A DNA stretch of 16,596 bases from Actinomycetes bacterium (GTDB taxonomy: Bacteria; Actinomycetota; Acidimicrobiia; Acidimicrobiales; Palsa-688). The position numbers were made by a program, and so were the translations under genes. This document shows positions 7,547 to 15,334 of the stretch, one piece after another (positions within the stretch are counted from its first letter, which is position 1; each line of letters starts with the position of its first letter). The notes under the pieces are model-generated. The model did not search any database. It had not been told where the DNA came from and saw only the letters and a list, made by a program, of their open reading frames with translations. The stretch spans positions 1 through 16,596 of the forward strand of contig JAKBBS010000064.1 of the NCBI GenBank assembly GCA_021808425.1. Direction: 5' to 3'.

Positions 7547-8455
7547 TTACCCCGCCTCGAAGCTGGAAACCATGTCGAAGAGGAACTTCGTCTCCTCGCC
7601 GGCGTTTGCCGGCACGAGGTATCCGGTCTCGTCTCGGATCTCGTCGAGGTGGTCGCGCACGTCCTCGACGCTGAGCGCCGGATTGAAGTAGCCGGCCGTC
7701 ATTCCCACGAAGAACCTCCCGACGCGCCCCGCTGCGACAGTGAACACCTCTCCGGTGACGGAGCACTCCTCGCTTGCAAGCCACGCCACGACCGGTGAGA
7801 CCAGTTCGGGGCGAAGCTTCTTCACGGCGTCTCCCATGAGGTCCTCGGTCATTCGCGTCCTTGCGAGTGGTGCGATGGCGTTGACCTTGATGTTGTACTT
7901 GGCGCCTTCTTGTGCCAGCACCCGGGTGAAGCCTACGAGGCCCATCTTCGCCGCCCCGTAGTTCGCCTGGCCGAAGTTGCCGAGAACCCCGGATTGCGAT
8001 GTCGTGCTGATGACCCTTCCGTAGCCTTGCTCGCGCATCTTCACCCAGGCCGGCTGCGTCACGAAGAACGCACCTTTGAGGTGCACGTCGAGTACTGGTT
8101 CCAGCAGCTCGGGTGTCAGATTATGAAAAGTTTTGTCGCGCAGGATGCCAGCATTGTTGACGACGATATCGACTCGTCCGAACGCCTCGACGGCATGCTC
8201 TACGATCGCCGCGCCTCCTTCAGCGGTCGCGACACTGTGACTGTCAGCAACAGCCTCACCGCCGGCACCGACGATCTCCGCAACGACGTGGTCGGCAGGT
8301 CCCTTGTCGGAGCCCTCGCCATTGACGGATCCACCCACGTCATTGACCAGCACCCTCGCACCTCGGGCGGCGAGAAGCAGGGCGTGCTCGCGCCCGAGGC
8401 CTCCACCGGCACCAGTTACTATCGCGACCTTTCCATCGAAACCTATTTCAGACAC
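7547..8455 (-). CDS. Short-chain dehydrogenase, (3R)-hydroxyacyl-CoA dehydrogenase / HSD17B4-like
   Basis: A 302-residue NAD(P)-dependent oxidoreductase of the SDR family. The cofactor loop TGAGGGLG is at 14-21, NNAG at 100-103, and the catalytic triad is Ser153 (in STTSQSG), Tyr166 and Lys170 (YGAAK). The long loop after VNDVGG (about 38-55, with SVNGEGSDKGPAD), the GNFGQANYGAAK block and the roughly 50-residue tail are features of the dehydrogenase domain of peroxisomal multifunctional enzyme 2 and its bacterial single-domain relatives. These oxidise 3-hydroxyacyl-CoA in fatty-acid or sterol side-chain breakdown. The start is a GTG at 8455 with no clear ribosome-binding site. It is the last gene of the probable methyltransferase-GGR-SDR operon, 45 bp after the GGR stop. 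The true substrate is unknown; the family also contains steroid and short ketone reductases. Confidence 0.9.
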   Translation of the reverse strand: MSEIGFDGKVAIVTGAGGGLGREHALLLAARGARVLVNDVGGSVNGEGSDKGPADHVVAEIVGAGGEAVADSHSVATAEGGAAIVEHAVEAFGRVDIVVNNAGILRDKTFHNLTPELLEPVLDVHLKGAFFVTQPAWVKMREQGYGRVISTTSQSGVLGNFGQANYGAAKMGLVGFTRVLAQEGAKYNIKVNAIAPLARTRMTEDLMGDAVKKLRPELVSPVVAWLASEECSVTGEVFTVAAGRVGRFFVGMTAGYFNPALSVEDVRDHLDEIRDETGYLVPANAGEETKFLFDMVSSFEAG

Positions 8456-8500
8456 AAGCGGATACGGTAGCCGTGTAGCGTGCAGCGGTCCAAACCGACA

Positions 8501-9808
8501 TCAGTGCCGAAAAGCTCCCGGCCGGCCGAGCGTCCCCGGCTTCCAGCGCTGCGGCGTAAGGAAGATCGCCCTCGGGTAGTCCTCGAACATCCAGCGAGCG
8601 AATCGACCAGTACTTGACGGTCTGCGAGGGACCATCGACAGCGCCTTGGCCGGCCCGTGCGGGTGTGTGAGAACCTCCGAACAGACGCGTGAAAGCACGT
8701 GGTCGACCTGCATTCCGAGGCGGACGCGGCGCTTGTAGCGCCGGGCTGCCACATCCGGTCGCGACGGCCCCGCGTGAAGCATGCAGCCGACAGCCATCGA
8801 AGCGGTTTCGAGGGCCTGCGCTATGCCTTCACCTGTCATCGGATCGCACGCCCCGGCGGCGTCACCGCAGAACAGGACCCTGCCTTCCAACCCGGCGAGT
8901 GGTGTTCCGCCGAGTCTTGCCGGTATGGGCCAGGATTTCCACGGGCCGGTAGGCCGGGCGGCGGGCCCGAGCACGGCTGCGATCCGCGGCCTTTCGGCCC
9001 AGTTGATTTGCTGCCCGCGAAGCGCGCCCTGCCCGCTTCGGCCAGGTGACGGTGACGGCCAAGCCGACGCCGACGCCGAGCGGGAGGGGCGCAGAACTCC
9101 GTAGCCGACGTTGACCGTGCCGTCGGGCAGGGGAAAAGACCACGCGTAACCCGGCAGCATGTCCGCCTCGAAGAACACCCAGAGATCCCGGGACAAAGGT
9201 CCGGCGTCGGCGACGTACTCTCGGCCGGCCTGCCACTCTCCCAGGTAGCCCGGCTCCGCGAGACCGAGGAGCTTGCGCACCGGCGACCACGCCCCGTCGG
9301 AGGCGATCACGTAGGAGGCGGTCAGCTTGAACCCGGATGCCCGTGACGCCCCGGATGCCCCGACCGCCCCTGACACCGCGGATGCGCTTTCGACTTCGAC
9401 GGCTGTGCCGCCGAGACACGACCTGACGGTTCTGACGGACTGACCCTCGAGGACCGTGGCGCCGTAGCTGCGAGCGAGGTCGACGAGCGCAGAGTCGAGG
9501 TCGTAGCGACGAGCAGTCACGGCGAACAGGCCGTCTTGGGGCAACGCAAGCCCGAGAGGGTCCATCCCGGGCGCGTCGAGCACCGCGTGGCGCGCCGGCT
9601 GCCACGATTTCACGTCTACCGGGTCCAGGCCGAGCCTTTCGAGCGCCCGCAGCGCTCCGGCGGTCAGACCGTCGCCGCAGCACTTGTCTCGCGGAAACGT
9701 AGCCTTGTCGATCACGGCCACGCGTCGCCCTGCTTTGGCGGCGGTGATCGCCGCCGCGCAACCCGCCGGCCCGGCGCCGACGACGACGATGTCGAATCGG
9801 TCGCTCAT
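8501..9808 (-). CDS. Geranylgeranyl-reductase-family FAD-dependent oxidoreductase
   Basis: A 435-residue flavoprotein. The N-terminal dinucleotide fold VVVGAGPAGCAAA (8-20) is followed by FPRDKCCGDGL (38-48), the cysteine-containing signature of the geranylgeranyl reductase family. A second FAD-contact block is FCGDAAGACDPMTGEGIAQA (313-332). Family members saturate double bonds in isoprenoid chains of menaquinone, archaeal lipids or chlorophyll precursors. In actinobacteria the best-known role is partial saturation of the menaquinone side chain. Two Ser/Gly/Ala/Pro-rich stretches (about 141-159 and 242-262) look like family-atypical insertions. The start ATG lies 3 bp after the methyltransferase stop, so the two genes are almost certainly co-transcribed, and the SDR gene follows 45 bp later. 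The neighbouring tmsAB genes make a role in membrane lipid reduction conceivable, but this is only context. Confidence 0.88.
   Translation of the reverse strand: MSDRFDIVVVGAGPAGCAAAITAAKAGRRVAVIDKATFPRDKCCGDGLTAGALRALERLGLDPVDVKSWQPARHAVLDAPGMDPLGLALPQDGLFAVTARRYDLDSALVDLARSYGATVLEGQSVRTVRSCLGGTAVEVESASAVSGAVGASGASRASGFKLTASYVIASDGAWSPVRKLLGLAEPGYLGEWQAGREYVADAGPLSRDLWVFFEADMLPGYAWSFPLPDGTVNVGYGVLRPSRSASASAWPSPSPGRSGQGALRGQQINWAERPRIAAVLGPAARPTGPWKSWPIPARLGGTPLAGLEGRVLFCGDAAGACDPMTGEGIAQALETASMAVGCMLHAGPSRPDVAARRYKRRVRLGMQVDHVLSRVCSEVLTHPHGPAKALSMVPRRPSSTGRFARWMFEDYPRAIFLTPQRWKPGTLGRPGAFRH
9332..9367 (-). repeat. Degenerate 18-bp tandem repeat within the GGR gene
   Basis: CCCGGATGCCCGTGACGC (9332-9349) and CCCGGATGCCCCGACCGC (9350-9367) match at 14 of 18 positions. 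They lie in the part of the reductase gene coding for the low-complexity GASGASRASG stretch. This explains the first insertion as a short in-frame repeat expansion. Confidence 0.55.
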
Positions 9809-9811
9809 TAT

Positions 9812-10618
9812 CTACGGCCGGGCGAGAACCTCGACATGAACAACCACGAACACACCGTCAGGGGAGCGCGCCCAGTCCTGCCAAGCGTCATGCATCTGAT
9901 CGAGGTCGCTTCGCGTTGCTAACCCGAAGTCGACGGCCTGAGCCCCGAACGCCGACTCCCGGCAGCGCCGCGCCCATGTGAGGCCCCAGAAGTCCCTGGC
10001 CGCCTGATCAGACATCGTCCAGGTGGAGCTTGAAACGTCGAGATCTCGAAACCCGGCGGCGCGGACGAGAGCAGGAAGCCGGCGTCCCGTGTCGCAGTCC
10101 GCACCGTTTCGTTCGCAGACCGAGCGGTAAACCGCCCTCCAGCGGTCCAACCGTTCGTCGTCGGGGTACCAGGCGAACGACCCGTACACGGCGTCACGCA
10201 GCGCTAGGGTGCCGCCGGCTTTGAGGACGCGTCGCATCTCGATGAGCGCTTCGAGGGGGCGGCTCAAATGCTGGAGCACCTGATGGGCGTGCACGACGTC
10301 GAAGGAGCCGTCGTCGAAGGCGAGGTCGTAGACGTCGCCGATCCTGAACTCGACTGAAGGGGCAGCTGTCGCAGCCTCGTCGAGAACCGACTTCTCCCTG
10401 TCGATGCCGACCGTGCGCCCCGGAGCCACCGCCGCCGCAAGGTCACCCGTCAGCGTCCCCGGACCGCATCCCACGTCGAGGAGACTCATCCCCGGGCGAA
10501 GGGTCTCCACGAGATAGGCCGCAGAGTTCGCGGCAGTACGCCACCTGTGGTTCGCAAGCACCGACTCGGAGTGGCCGTGTGTGTAGTTGTCCCCGTCCGG
10601 GCGATACGTTTCCTCCAC
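9812..10618 (-). CDS. Class I SAM-dependent methyltransferase (UbiE/Methyltransf_11-like)
   Basis: A 268-residue soluble methyltransferase with a Rossmann fold. Motif I is LLDVGCGPG at 46-54, and the acidic residue ending strand two is D73 (VGIDRE). Residues FRIGDVYDLAFDDGSFDVVH (91-110) and LRHxL-type VLQHL (114-118) complete the SAM pocket. The N-terminal stretch YTHGHSESVLANHRWRTAAN (12-31) is a recognisable signature of a group of actinobacterial methyltransferases whose substrate is, to my knowledge, not defined. The start is a GTG at 10618 without an obvious ribosome-binding site. It is the first gene of the operon with the GGR flavoprotein (3-bp gap) and SDR, and is divergent from tmsA across 77 bp. 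It is not related to the cyclopropane-synthase-type TmsB. Its acceptor might be a quinone, lipid or small molecule; sequence alone does not decide. Confidence 0.9.
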   Translation of the reverse strand: MEETYRPDGDNYTHGHSESVLANHRWRTAANSAAYLVETLRPGMSLLDVGCGPGTLTGDLAAAVAPGRTVGIDREKSVLDEAATAAPSVEFRIGDVYDLAFDDGSFDVVHAHQVLQHLSRPLEALIEMRRVLKAGGTLALRDAVYGSFAWYPDDERLDRWRAVYRSVCERNGADCDTGRRLPALVRAAGFRDLDVSSSTWTMSDQAARDFWGLTWARRCRESAFGAQAVDFGLATRSDLDQMHDAWQDWARSPDGVFVVVHVEVLARP

Positions 10619-10695
10619 GAACTGCGAGGATACCGGCGCCGCGCCAACTCACGACTTCGACACCGCCTGAGCTGCCAAAAGGTTAACCTCAAGGC
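10619..10695. promoter_or_regulatory. Divergent promoter region between methyltransferase operon and tmsAB
   Basis: These 77 bp are all that separates the two divergently read gene sets, so both promoters must lie here or inside the genes. I see no convincing -35/-10 pair. The only strong structure is the 10-bp palindrome at 10680-10689. An AAGG lies one base before the tmsA ATG, which is too close for a normal ribosome-binding site. Confidence 0.5.
10680..10689. promoter_or_regulatory. Perfect palindrome, candidate operator for tmsAB
   Basis: AGGTTAACCT is a perfect 10-bp inverted repeat six bases before the tmsA start codon, in the only intergenic gap shared by the two divergent operons. 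Its position would let a bound repressor block both directions. It is short enough to occur by chance, and no regulator gene is nearby. Confidence 0.35.
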
Positions 10696-12165
10696 ATGCT
10701 GTCGCACGCGGACTCGCAACTGACCGGCGTCCACGAAACCGCTGACGGTTATCCAGGGGACGGCGTCGGCCCGTACGACCCCGTCGCCCTCGGTGCGATC
10801 GCGGCCCGGCGAAGATACGACCGTGGCGTGGAGGACCTGATCCGCGCCTATAGTGCGGTGCCCCCCGGCGATCGGGTGAGACTCGCCAAGAAATCCTCCA
10901 ACCTGTTCCGGGCGCGCTCGAAGGCCAACGTTCACAAGCTCGACGTCTCGGCCTTCGACGGGGTGATTGCCGTCGACAAAGAGAAACGCTGGGCGGACGT
11001 CGGGGCCATGACTACCTATGAGCACATCGTCGACGCGCTACTCGCCTATGGGGTGATGCCGCTGGTGGTTCCCGAACTGAAGACGATCACGCTAGGCGGG
11101 GCGCTCACCGGTCTTGGGATCGAGAGCACGTCGTTCCGAAACGGCATGCCACACGAGTCGGTCCTCGAGATGGACGTCCTTACCGGCGACGGGCGTGTGG
11201 TGACCGTGACGCCTGATGGCGAGCATAGGGACCTTTTTTACGGATTCCCTAACAGTTACGGAACCCTCGGCTACGCCCTCAGAGCGCGCATCGAAGTCGA
11301 GGCCGTGGAGCCTTTCGTCCGTCTGCGCCACGTGCGCTTCGGGTCGATGTCGGCGGTGGCGGAAGCTATCCGGTTGATCTGCGACACCCGCGCCTACGAC
11401 GGCCGGCGGGTCGACTTTCTGGACGGGACGGTTTTTTCCGCATCCGAGAGCTACCTTACGATAGGGACCTGGGCGCCGGACGCCCCCGACGTCAGCGACT
11501 ACACACGAAGCGACATCTACTACCAGTCCATCCAGAACCGCAGCCAGGATTGGCTCACCGTCAAGGACTACCTGTGGCGTTGGGACACCGACTGGTTCTG
11601 GTGCTCCCGTGCTTTTTACGTGCAGCGGCCCCTCGTGCGCCGTCTCGTCGGCCCACGTTTGTTGCGGAGTGACGTCTACTGGAAGATCATGGCGTTCGAG
11701 GAACGCTGGAAAGTCAAAGCCCGTATCGACGCCAGGCGGGGGCTTCCGAAGCGAGAAAACGTCATCCAAGACGTCGAAGTCCCTGTCGGCCGCCTCGAAG
11801 AGTTCCTCGATTCTTTCACCCGTGAGGTTCCGATCACACCCGTGTGGCTGTGCCCGCTTCGCCAGAGGGACCCTTCGCTCAACTGGGACCTGTACCCTCT
11901 CGACGCTTCGCAGACCTACGTCAACGTCGGGTTCTGGTCGAGTGTCCCCGTGCACCCGGGTGGCGACCCGGAGCGTCACAACCGTTGGGTCGAGGCCGAA
12001 GTGGAGCGGCTGGGCGGCCGGAAGTCCCTCTACTCGACTTCGTTCTACGAGGAGGGACGCTTCTGGGAGCTTTACAACGGCCCGGTGTACCATTCGCTCA
12101 AAGGCCGCTACGACCCCGACTCGCGCCTCGCCGACTTGTACTCGAAGTGCGTGAAAGGCGGCTGA
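10696..12165 (+). CDS. tmsA: FAD-binding 10-methylene fatty-acid reductase (TmsA/BfaA-like)
   Basis: A 489-residue flavoprotein of the PCMH/vanillyl-alcohol-oxidase fold, in the branch that includes TmsA/BfaA of 10-methyl fatty-acid synthesis and the sterol reductase DHCR24. TmsA reduces the 10-methylene intermediate made by TmsB to a 10-methyl branch, using NADPH. The FAD-binding half is at about 50-210, with the hallmark ITLGGALTGLGIESTSFRNG at 131-150 followed by VLEMDVLTGDGRVV at 156-169 and the glycine pair GTLGYALR at 189-196. The C-terminal half carries the aromatic-rich segment DYLWRWDTDWFWCSRAFYV seen in this branch. The length agrees with the family (about 450-490). The ATG at 10696 is the first in the frame, with only an AAGG close by. 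The gene is followed after 32 bp by the CFA-synthase-type methyltransferase, and that pairing is the main reason for choosing TmsA over a sterol reductase. Confidence 0.82.
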   Translation: MLSHADSQLTGVHETADGYPGDGVGPYDPVALGAIAARRRYDRGVEDLIRAYSAVPPGDRVRLAKKSSNLFRARSKANVHKLDVSAFDGVIAVDKEKRWADVGAMTTYEHIVDALLAYGVMPLVVPELKTITLGGALTGLGIESTSFRNGMPHESVLEMDVLTGDGRVVTVTPDGEHRDLFYGFPNSYGTLGYALRARIEVEAVEPFVRLRHVRFGSMSAVAEAIRLICDTRAYDGRRVDFLDGTVFSASESYLTIGTWAPDAPDVSDYTRSDIYYQSIQNRSQDWLTVKDYLWRWDTDWFWCSRAFYVQRPLVRRLVGPRLLRSDVYWKIMAFEERWKVKARIDARRGLPKRENVIQDVEVPVGRLEEFLDSFTREVPITPVWLCPLRQRDPSLNWDLYPLDASQTYVNVGFWSSVPVHPGGDPERHNRWVEAEVERLGGRKSLYSTSFYEEGRFWELYNGPVYHSLKGRYDPDSRLADLYSKCVKGG

Positions 12166-12197
12166 GGCCGTGTCCGCAAGAAAATGGAGTTGACAAG

Positions 12198-13472
12198 ATG
12201 CCCGCATCGCCTACCCCGATAGCCCAGGTGCTGCACAGTGTCATAGGAGACGGGATGCCGCTCGCCGTGCAGGCCTTCGACGGGAGCGTCGCGGGGCCGT
12301 CCGACGCGCTTTGCACGGTCAAGGTCCTCGACCCGAGAGCCCTCAACTACATTGCGACCGCCCCGAGCGACCTCGGCCTCGCCCGCGCTTATGTGTCCGG
12401 GTTCCTCGACTTGGACGGCGACGCGTACACGGCGCTGATGATGCTCGCCGGGGAGCACGTAGGGTCGATCGGCTGGACTGATCGCGTCAAGGTCCTGCGC
12501 GGTCTAGGTCCGCGGGTCCTCCGGCCGATCCCACCCCCACCGCAGGAGGTCCGCCCCGGATTGTGGTGGGGCCTTCGCCACTCTTTGGTGCGCGACTCGC
12601 GCGCCGTCAGCCACCACTACGACGTCTCCAACCGTTTCTACGAGTGGCTTCTCGGCCCGTCGATGGCCTACACGTGCGCTGTCTTCTCGCACCCGGACGC
12701 CAGCTTGGAGGAGGCTCAGGAGGAAAAAGTCGACCTTGTGTGCCGCAAGCTCGCTCTCACCTCGGGCCAGCGCCTGCTCGACGTCGGCTGCGGGTGGGGG
12801 ACTATGGTCATCCACGCAGCCCGCTTCTACGGGGTGAAGGTCGTCGGGGTGACCCTTTCACGCCAGCAGGCCGAGTGGGGCCAGAGGCGAATCGCCGAGC
12901 TCGGACTTGGCGATGTCGCCCAGATACGCCACGACGACTACCGCAACGTGGTCGAGACCGGGTTCGACGCCGTGAGCAGCATCGGCTTGACCGAGCACAT
13001 CGGGGCGAGGAGCCTTCCCGGCTACGTGAGGTTCCTGGCAGGGAAGCTGAGGCCTCAGGGGCGGCTGCTCAACCATTGCATCACGCGGCCGGTCAACTCC
13101 AAGGCGACCCGCAACGGAGGGTTCATCAACCGCTACGTCTTCCCCGACGGCGAGCTCGAGTCCGTCGGGGCGATCGTGTCTGCTATCCACGACAACGGCC
13201 TCGAGGTCCGCCACGAGGAGAACTTCCGTGAGCACTACGCACGCACATGCGCCGCGTGGAGCGCCAACCTGGAGGAGCACTGGGACCAGGCTGTAGCAGA
13301 GGTCGGCGAGGGCGTCGCGAGGGTGTGGCGTCTCTACCTGGCCGGGTCTAGGCTCGGCTTCGCGCAGCGTCGCATTGAGCTCCATCAGGTGTTGGCAGTC
13401 AAGACCGACGACCACGGGTCCTCCGGTTTCCCGCTGTGCCGCCTCGACTACTCGAGGCCTTCTAGGGTCTGA
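12198..13472 (+). CDS. tmsB: Cyclopropane-synthase-family fatty-acid methyltransferase (TmsB/BfaB-like)
   Basis: A 424-residue SAM-dependent enzyme of the cyclopropane fatty-acyl-phospholipid synthase family. TmsB members add a methylene group at C10 of an oleoyl chain, whereas CFA synthases close a ring. SAM motif I is LLDVGCGWG at 193-201. The family block SHHYDVSNRFYEWLLGPSMA is at 138-157, EHIG at 266-269 carries the glutamate that helps hold the active-site bicarbonate, and the YVFPDGEL block is at 313-320. The C-terminal block FREHYARTCAAW (343-354) is also typical. I start at the ATG at 12198, which has GGAG eight bases upstream; the frame is open far upstream inside tmsA but without family similarity. 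The 32-bp gap after tmsA indicates an operon. Sequence motifs alone do not separate TmsB from a true cyclopropane synthase; the tmsA neighbour does. Confidence 0.85.
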   Translation: MPASPTPIAQVLHSVIGDGMPLAVQAFDGSVAGPSDALCTVKVLDPRALNYIATAPSDLGLARAYVSGFLDLDGDAYTALMMLAGEHVGSIGWTDRVKVLRGLGPRVLRPIPPPPQEVRPGLWWGLRHSLVRDSRAVSHHYDVSNRFYEWLLGPSMAYTCAVFSHPDASLEEAQEEKVDLVCRKLALTSGQRLLDVGCGWGTMVIHAARFYGVKVVGVTLSRQQAEWGQRRIAELGLGDVAQIRHDDYRNVVETGFDAVSSIGLTEHIGARSLPGYVRFLAGKLRPQGRLLNHCITRPVNSKATRNGGFINRYVFPDGELESVGAIVSAIHDNGLEVRHEENFREHYARTCAAWSANLEEHWDQAVAEVGEGVARVWRLYLAGSRLGFAQRRIELHQVLAVKTDDHGSSGFPLCRLDYSRPSRV

Positions 13473-13481
13473 GCAGGTCGC

Positions 13482-14435
13482 TCAGGCCGGGACGGCCCTG
13501 CGGCGTTGGATGATCGAGCGGTCCGGCCAGCGGACGTCGCTCACGAGGCGCAGCTTCTCCATCACCTTGATTAGCATCGCGCTCAAGTCGACTTCGAGTG
13601 CCCGCACGCCGTGTCTCGCCGACGTCGGCTCCGCGTGATGGAAATTGTGCCAGGACTCGCCGAAGGAGAGGATGGCGAGCCACCAGACGTTCTGGCTGCG
13701 GTCACGGGTTTTGAACGGGCGCCGCCCCGTGATGTGGCACACGGAGTTGATGGCAAAAGTCACGTGGTGAAGCACGAAGATCCGCACGAGGCTGCCCCAG
13801 ATGAACGCCGTCAGGGCCGCGTTCCAAGACCAACCCCAAAGGCCGCCTACCAGCGGGGCGATGAGAAGCGAGATGGCAACCCACACGACGTAGAAGCGGG
13901 ATATGAAGACCATGTCCGGGTCGGCGACGAGTTCCGGCGCGTAGCGCTTCTCGTCGGTGGTCTCCCAGTCATAGAGCCAGCCGAAATGCGAGTAGACGAA
14001 GCCTTTCGTCAACGCCCGCATGCCCTCGCCGTATCTCCAAGGCGAATGCGGGTCGCCTGGCTTGTCGGAGAAGCGGTGGTGGCGGCGGTGGTCGGCGACC
14101 CATTGGATCGGCGTCGCCTGCAGGGCGAGACAGCCCGCAATGGCCAGCGCAATCCGCACGGGCCTGCTCGTCTTGAAACCCCGGTGAGTCAGGTAGCGGT
14201 GGTAGCCGACGGTGATCCCGAGACCGCTGATCGCGTACAGGACGCCGGCTATGACTGCGTCTCGGTAGCCGAGCCCCCGGTTCCAGGTCAACGGGACTGC
14301 TAGGACGGTCGCGACGAACGGGGCGACGATGAATATCGTGAGGGTGATCTGCTGGGTCCAGCTCTTGGTCCTCGCTACGTCGGTCTCGTCAGGGATCGAC
14401 TCGATCGGATCGAGCACGGACTCTGCTGTGGTCAT
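13482..14435 (-). CDS. Membrane acyl-CoA / acyl-lipid delta-9-type desaturase
   Basis: A 317-residue di-iron membrane desaturase. All three histidine boxes are present: HRYLTH at 79-84, HRRHH at 116-120 and HNFHH at 263-267, with the extra family histidine in NSVCH at 230-234. Hydrophobic segments at about 30-50, 58-76, 93-111, 180-198 and 203-222 give the expected membrane topology. The motif spacing matches stearoyl-CoA-type delta-9 desaturases such as mycobacterial DesA3, and not the soluble acyl-ACP type. The ATG at 14435 has AAGGGG a few bases upstream. It converges on tmsB with only 9 bp between stops. Its product, a delta-9 monounsaturated chain, is the substrate TmsB needs, so the two transcription units plausibly serve one pathway. 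Regioselectivity is inferred from the family, not shown. Confidence 0.93.
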   Translation of the reverse strand: MTTAESVLDPIESIPDETDVARTKSWTQQITLTIFIVAPFVATVLAVPLTWNRGLGYRDAVIAGVLYAISGLGITVGYHRYLTHRGFKTSRPVRIALAIAGCLALQATPIQWVADHRRHHRFSDKPGDPHSPWRYGEGMRALTKGFVYSHFGWLYDWETTDEKRYAPELVADPDMVFISRFYVVWVAISLLIAPLVGGLWGWSWNAALTAFIWGSLVRIFVLHHVTFAINSVCHITGRRPFKTRDRSQNVWWLAILSFGESWHNFHHAEPTSARHGVRALEVDLSAMLIKVMEKLRLVSDVRWPDRSIIQRRRAVPA

Positions 14436-14635
14436 GGACCCCTTCTCTCGGGCTGTTTTGATTGCGGCATTATCGGGCTGCTACGACAAGGGTAGAGGAA
14501 TGCACCACCACCTACAGTCTGCCAGGTAAGACCGGCTACCAGGGTGTTTGGTAACTGGGACAGGTCTCCGTCGTAATTCGGGCGAGGCGGCGCGCCCTAA
14601 TGTGTGTCGGAGGTTGCCGGAGGAAAGGACATCGA

Positions 14636-15334
14636 ATGGCGGTACGTTCCGACGCTCTCGGCGAAGCCCCGGGGGGACTCGTATCGGCGCCTGGAGGGCT
14701 CGGCCGGCGCGTCAGTCACGCCCAAGCTTCGACGTTTCTCGCCGGGAGAAGCCCTGAGATAGCTCGCCTCGTGGAGCTTTCGGGGCGCATGCGCCTGGAG
14801 CGTCCTGGCTTGACTCACTTCGCTGCGCTGGTGCGCTCCATCGTCCATCAGCAGCTCGCAGGGGCCGCGGCGGTCTCCATCCACTCCCGGGTGGAGACCG
14901 CGCTCGACTGGGACGTGACCCCGGAGCGGGTCTCGGCGACATCGAACGAAACGCTTCGAGCGGCGGGTCTTTCGGGCGCGAAGGTGGCGTCGATCTGCGA
15001 CCTTGCCATGAAATCCCTCGACGGCACGGTCGACCTCAATCCCCACCGGATCGCGAGAGCCTCGGACGATGCGGTGATCCGCGAGCTGTGCGAGGTCAGA
15101 GGTATAGGCGTGTGGACGGCACAGATGTTCCTACTTTTTCAGCTTCGCCGCCTCGACGTATGGCCGACCGGAGACCTCGGAGTGAGGAAGGGGTACGGCT
15201 TGGCGTTCGACGTCCCGATGCCGTCACCCGCGGCGCTCGAGGCCATGGGGGATCAGTTCCGCCCGTATCGGTCCGTCGCTGCGTGGTACTGCTGGCGTGC
15301 CTGCGACGTCCTAGGTGCCCGACGCTCGAAGTGA
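14636..15334 (+). CDS. DNA-3-methyladenine glycosylase II, AlkA-like (HhH-GPD)
   Basis: A 232-residue base-excision-repair glycosylase that would remove alkylated bases such as 3-methyladenine. The N-terminal helical signature SIVHQQLAGAAAV is at 68-80. The helix-hairpin-helix reads EVRGIGVWTAQMFLLF (153-168), and the catalytic aspartate is D180 in PTGDLGVRKG. I prefer the ATG at 14636, preceded by GGAGGAAAGGA (14618-14628), over an ATG at 14600 that lacks such a site. The protein lacks the Ada-like N-terminal domains of larger relatives and has a short disordered start (1-30). Its stop overlaps the start of the next gene by four bases (GTGA), so the flavodoxin-fold gene is probably translationally coupled. 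The spacer to the divergent desaturase gene is about 200 bp. Confidence 0.93.
   Translation: MAVRSDALGEAPGGLVSAPGGLGRRVSHAQASTFLAGRSPEIARLVELSGRMRLERPGLTHFAALVRSIVHQQLAGAAAVSIHSRVETALDWDVTPERVSATSNETLRAAGLSGAKVASICDLAMKSLDGTVDLNPHRIARASDDAVIRELCEVRGIGVWTAQMFLLFQLRRLDVWPTGDLGVRKGYGLAFDVPMPSPAALEAMGDQFRPYRSVAAWYCWRACDVLGARRSK

Noticed and set aside
8862..9761. A 299-codon open frame in another frame of the GGR gene
   Set aside because: Arginine-rich translation without motifs, which is typical of a shadow of a high-GC gene.
11844..12197. Upstream extension of the TmsB frame inside tmsA
   Set aside because: No family similarity before residue 1 at 12198, and a ribosome-binding site lies properly before the ATG at 12198.
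11092..12207. A 371-codon open frame antisense to tmsA
   Set aside because: It mirrors the tmsA coding frame in GC-rich DNA and shows no family motif; tmsA on the other strand has clear FAD-binding motifs.
14600..14635. Earlier ATG for the AlkA-like gene
   Set aside because: The ATG at 14636 has a strong purine-rich site upstream, while the extra 12 residues show no similarity.
14436..14635. Promoter-like GATAAT upstream of the desaturase gene
   Set aside because: No -35 element at acceptable spacing; a single hexamer is not enough.
15088..15330. Upstream extension of the flavodoxin-fold frame
   Set aside because: It lies entirely within the glycosylase gene in another frame and has no motifs; the GTG at 15331 overlaps the stop as GTGA.
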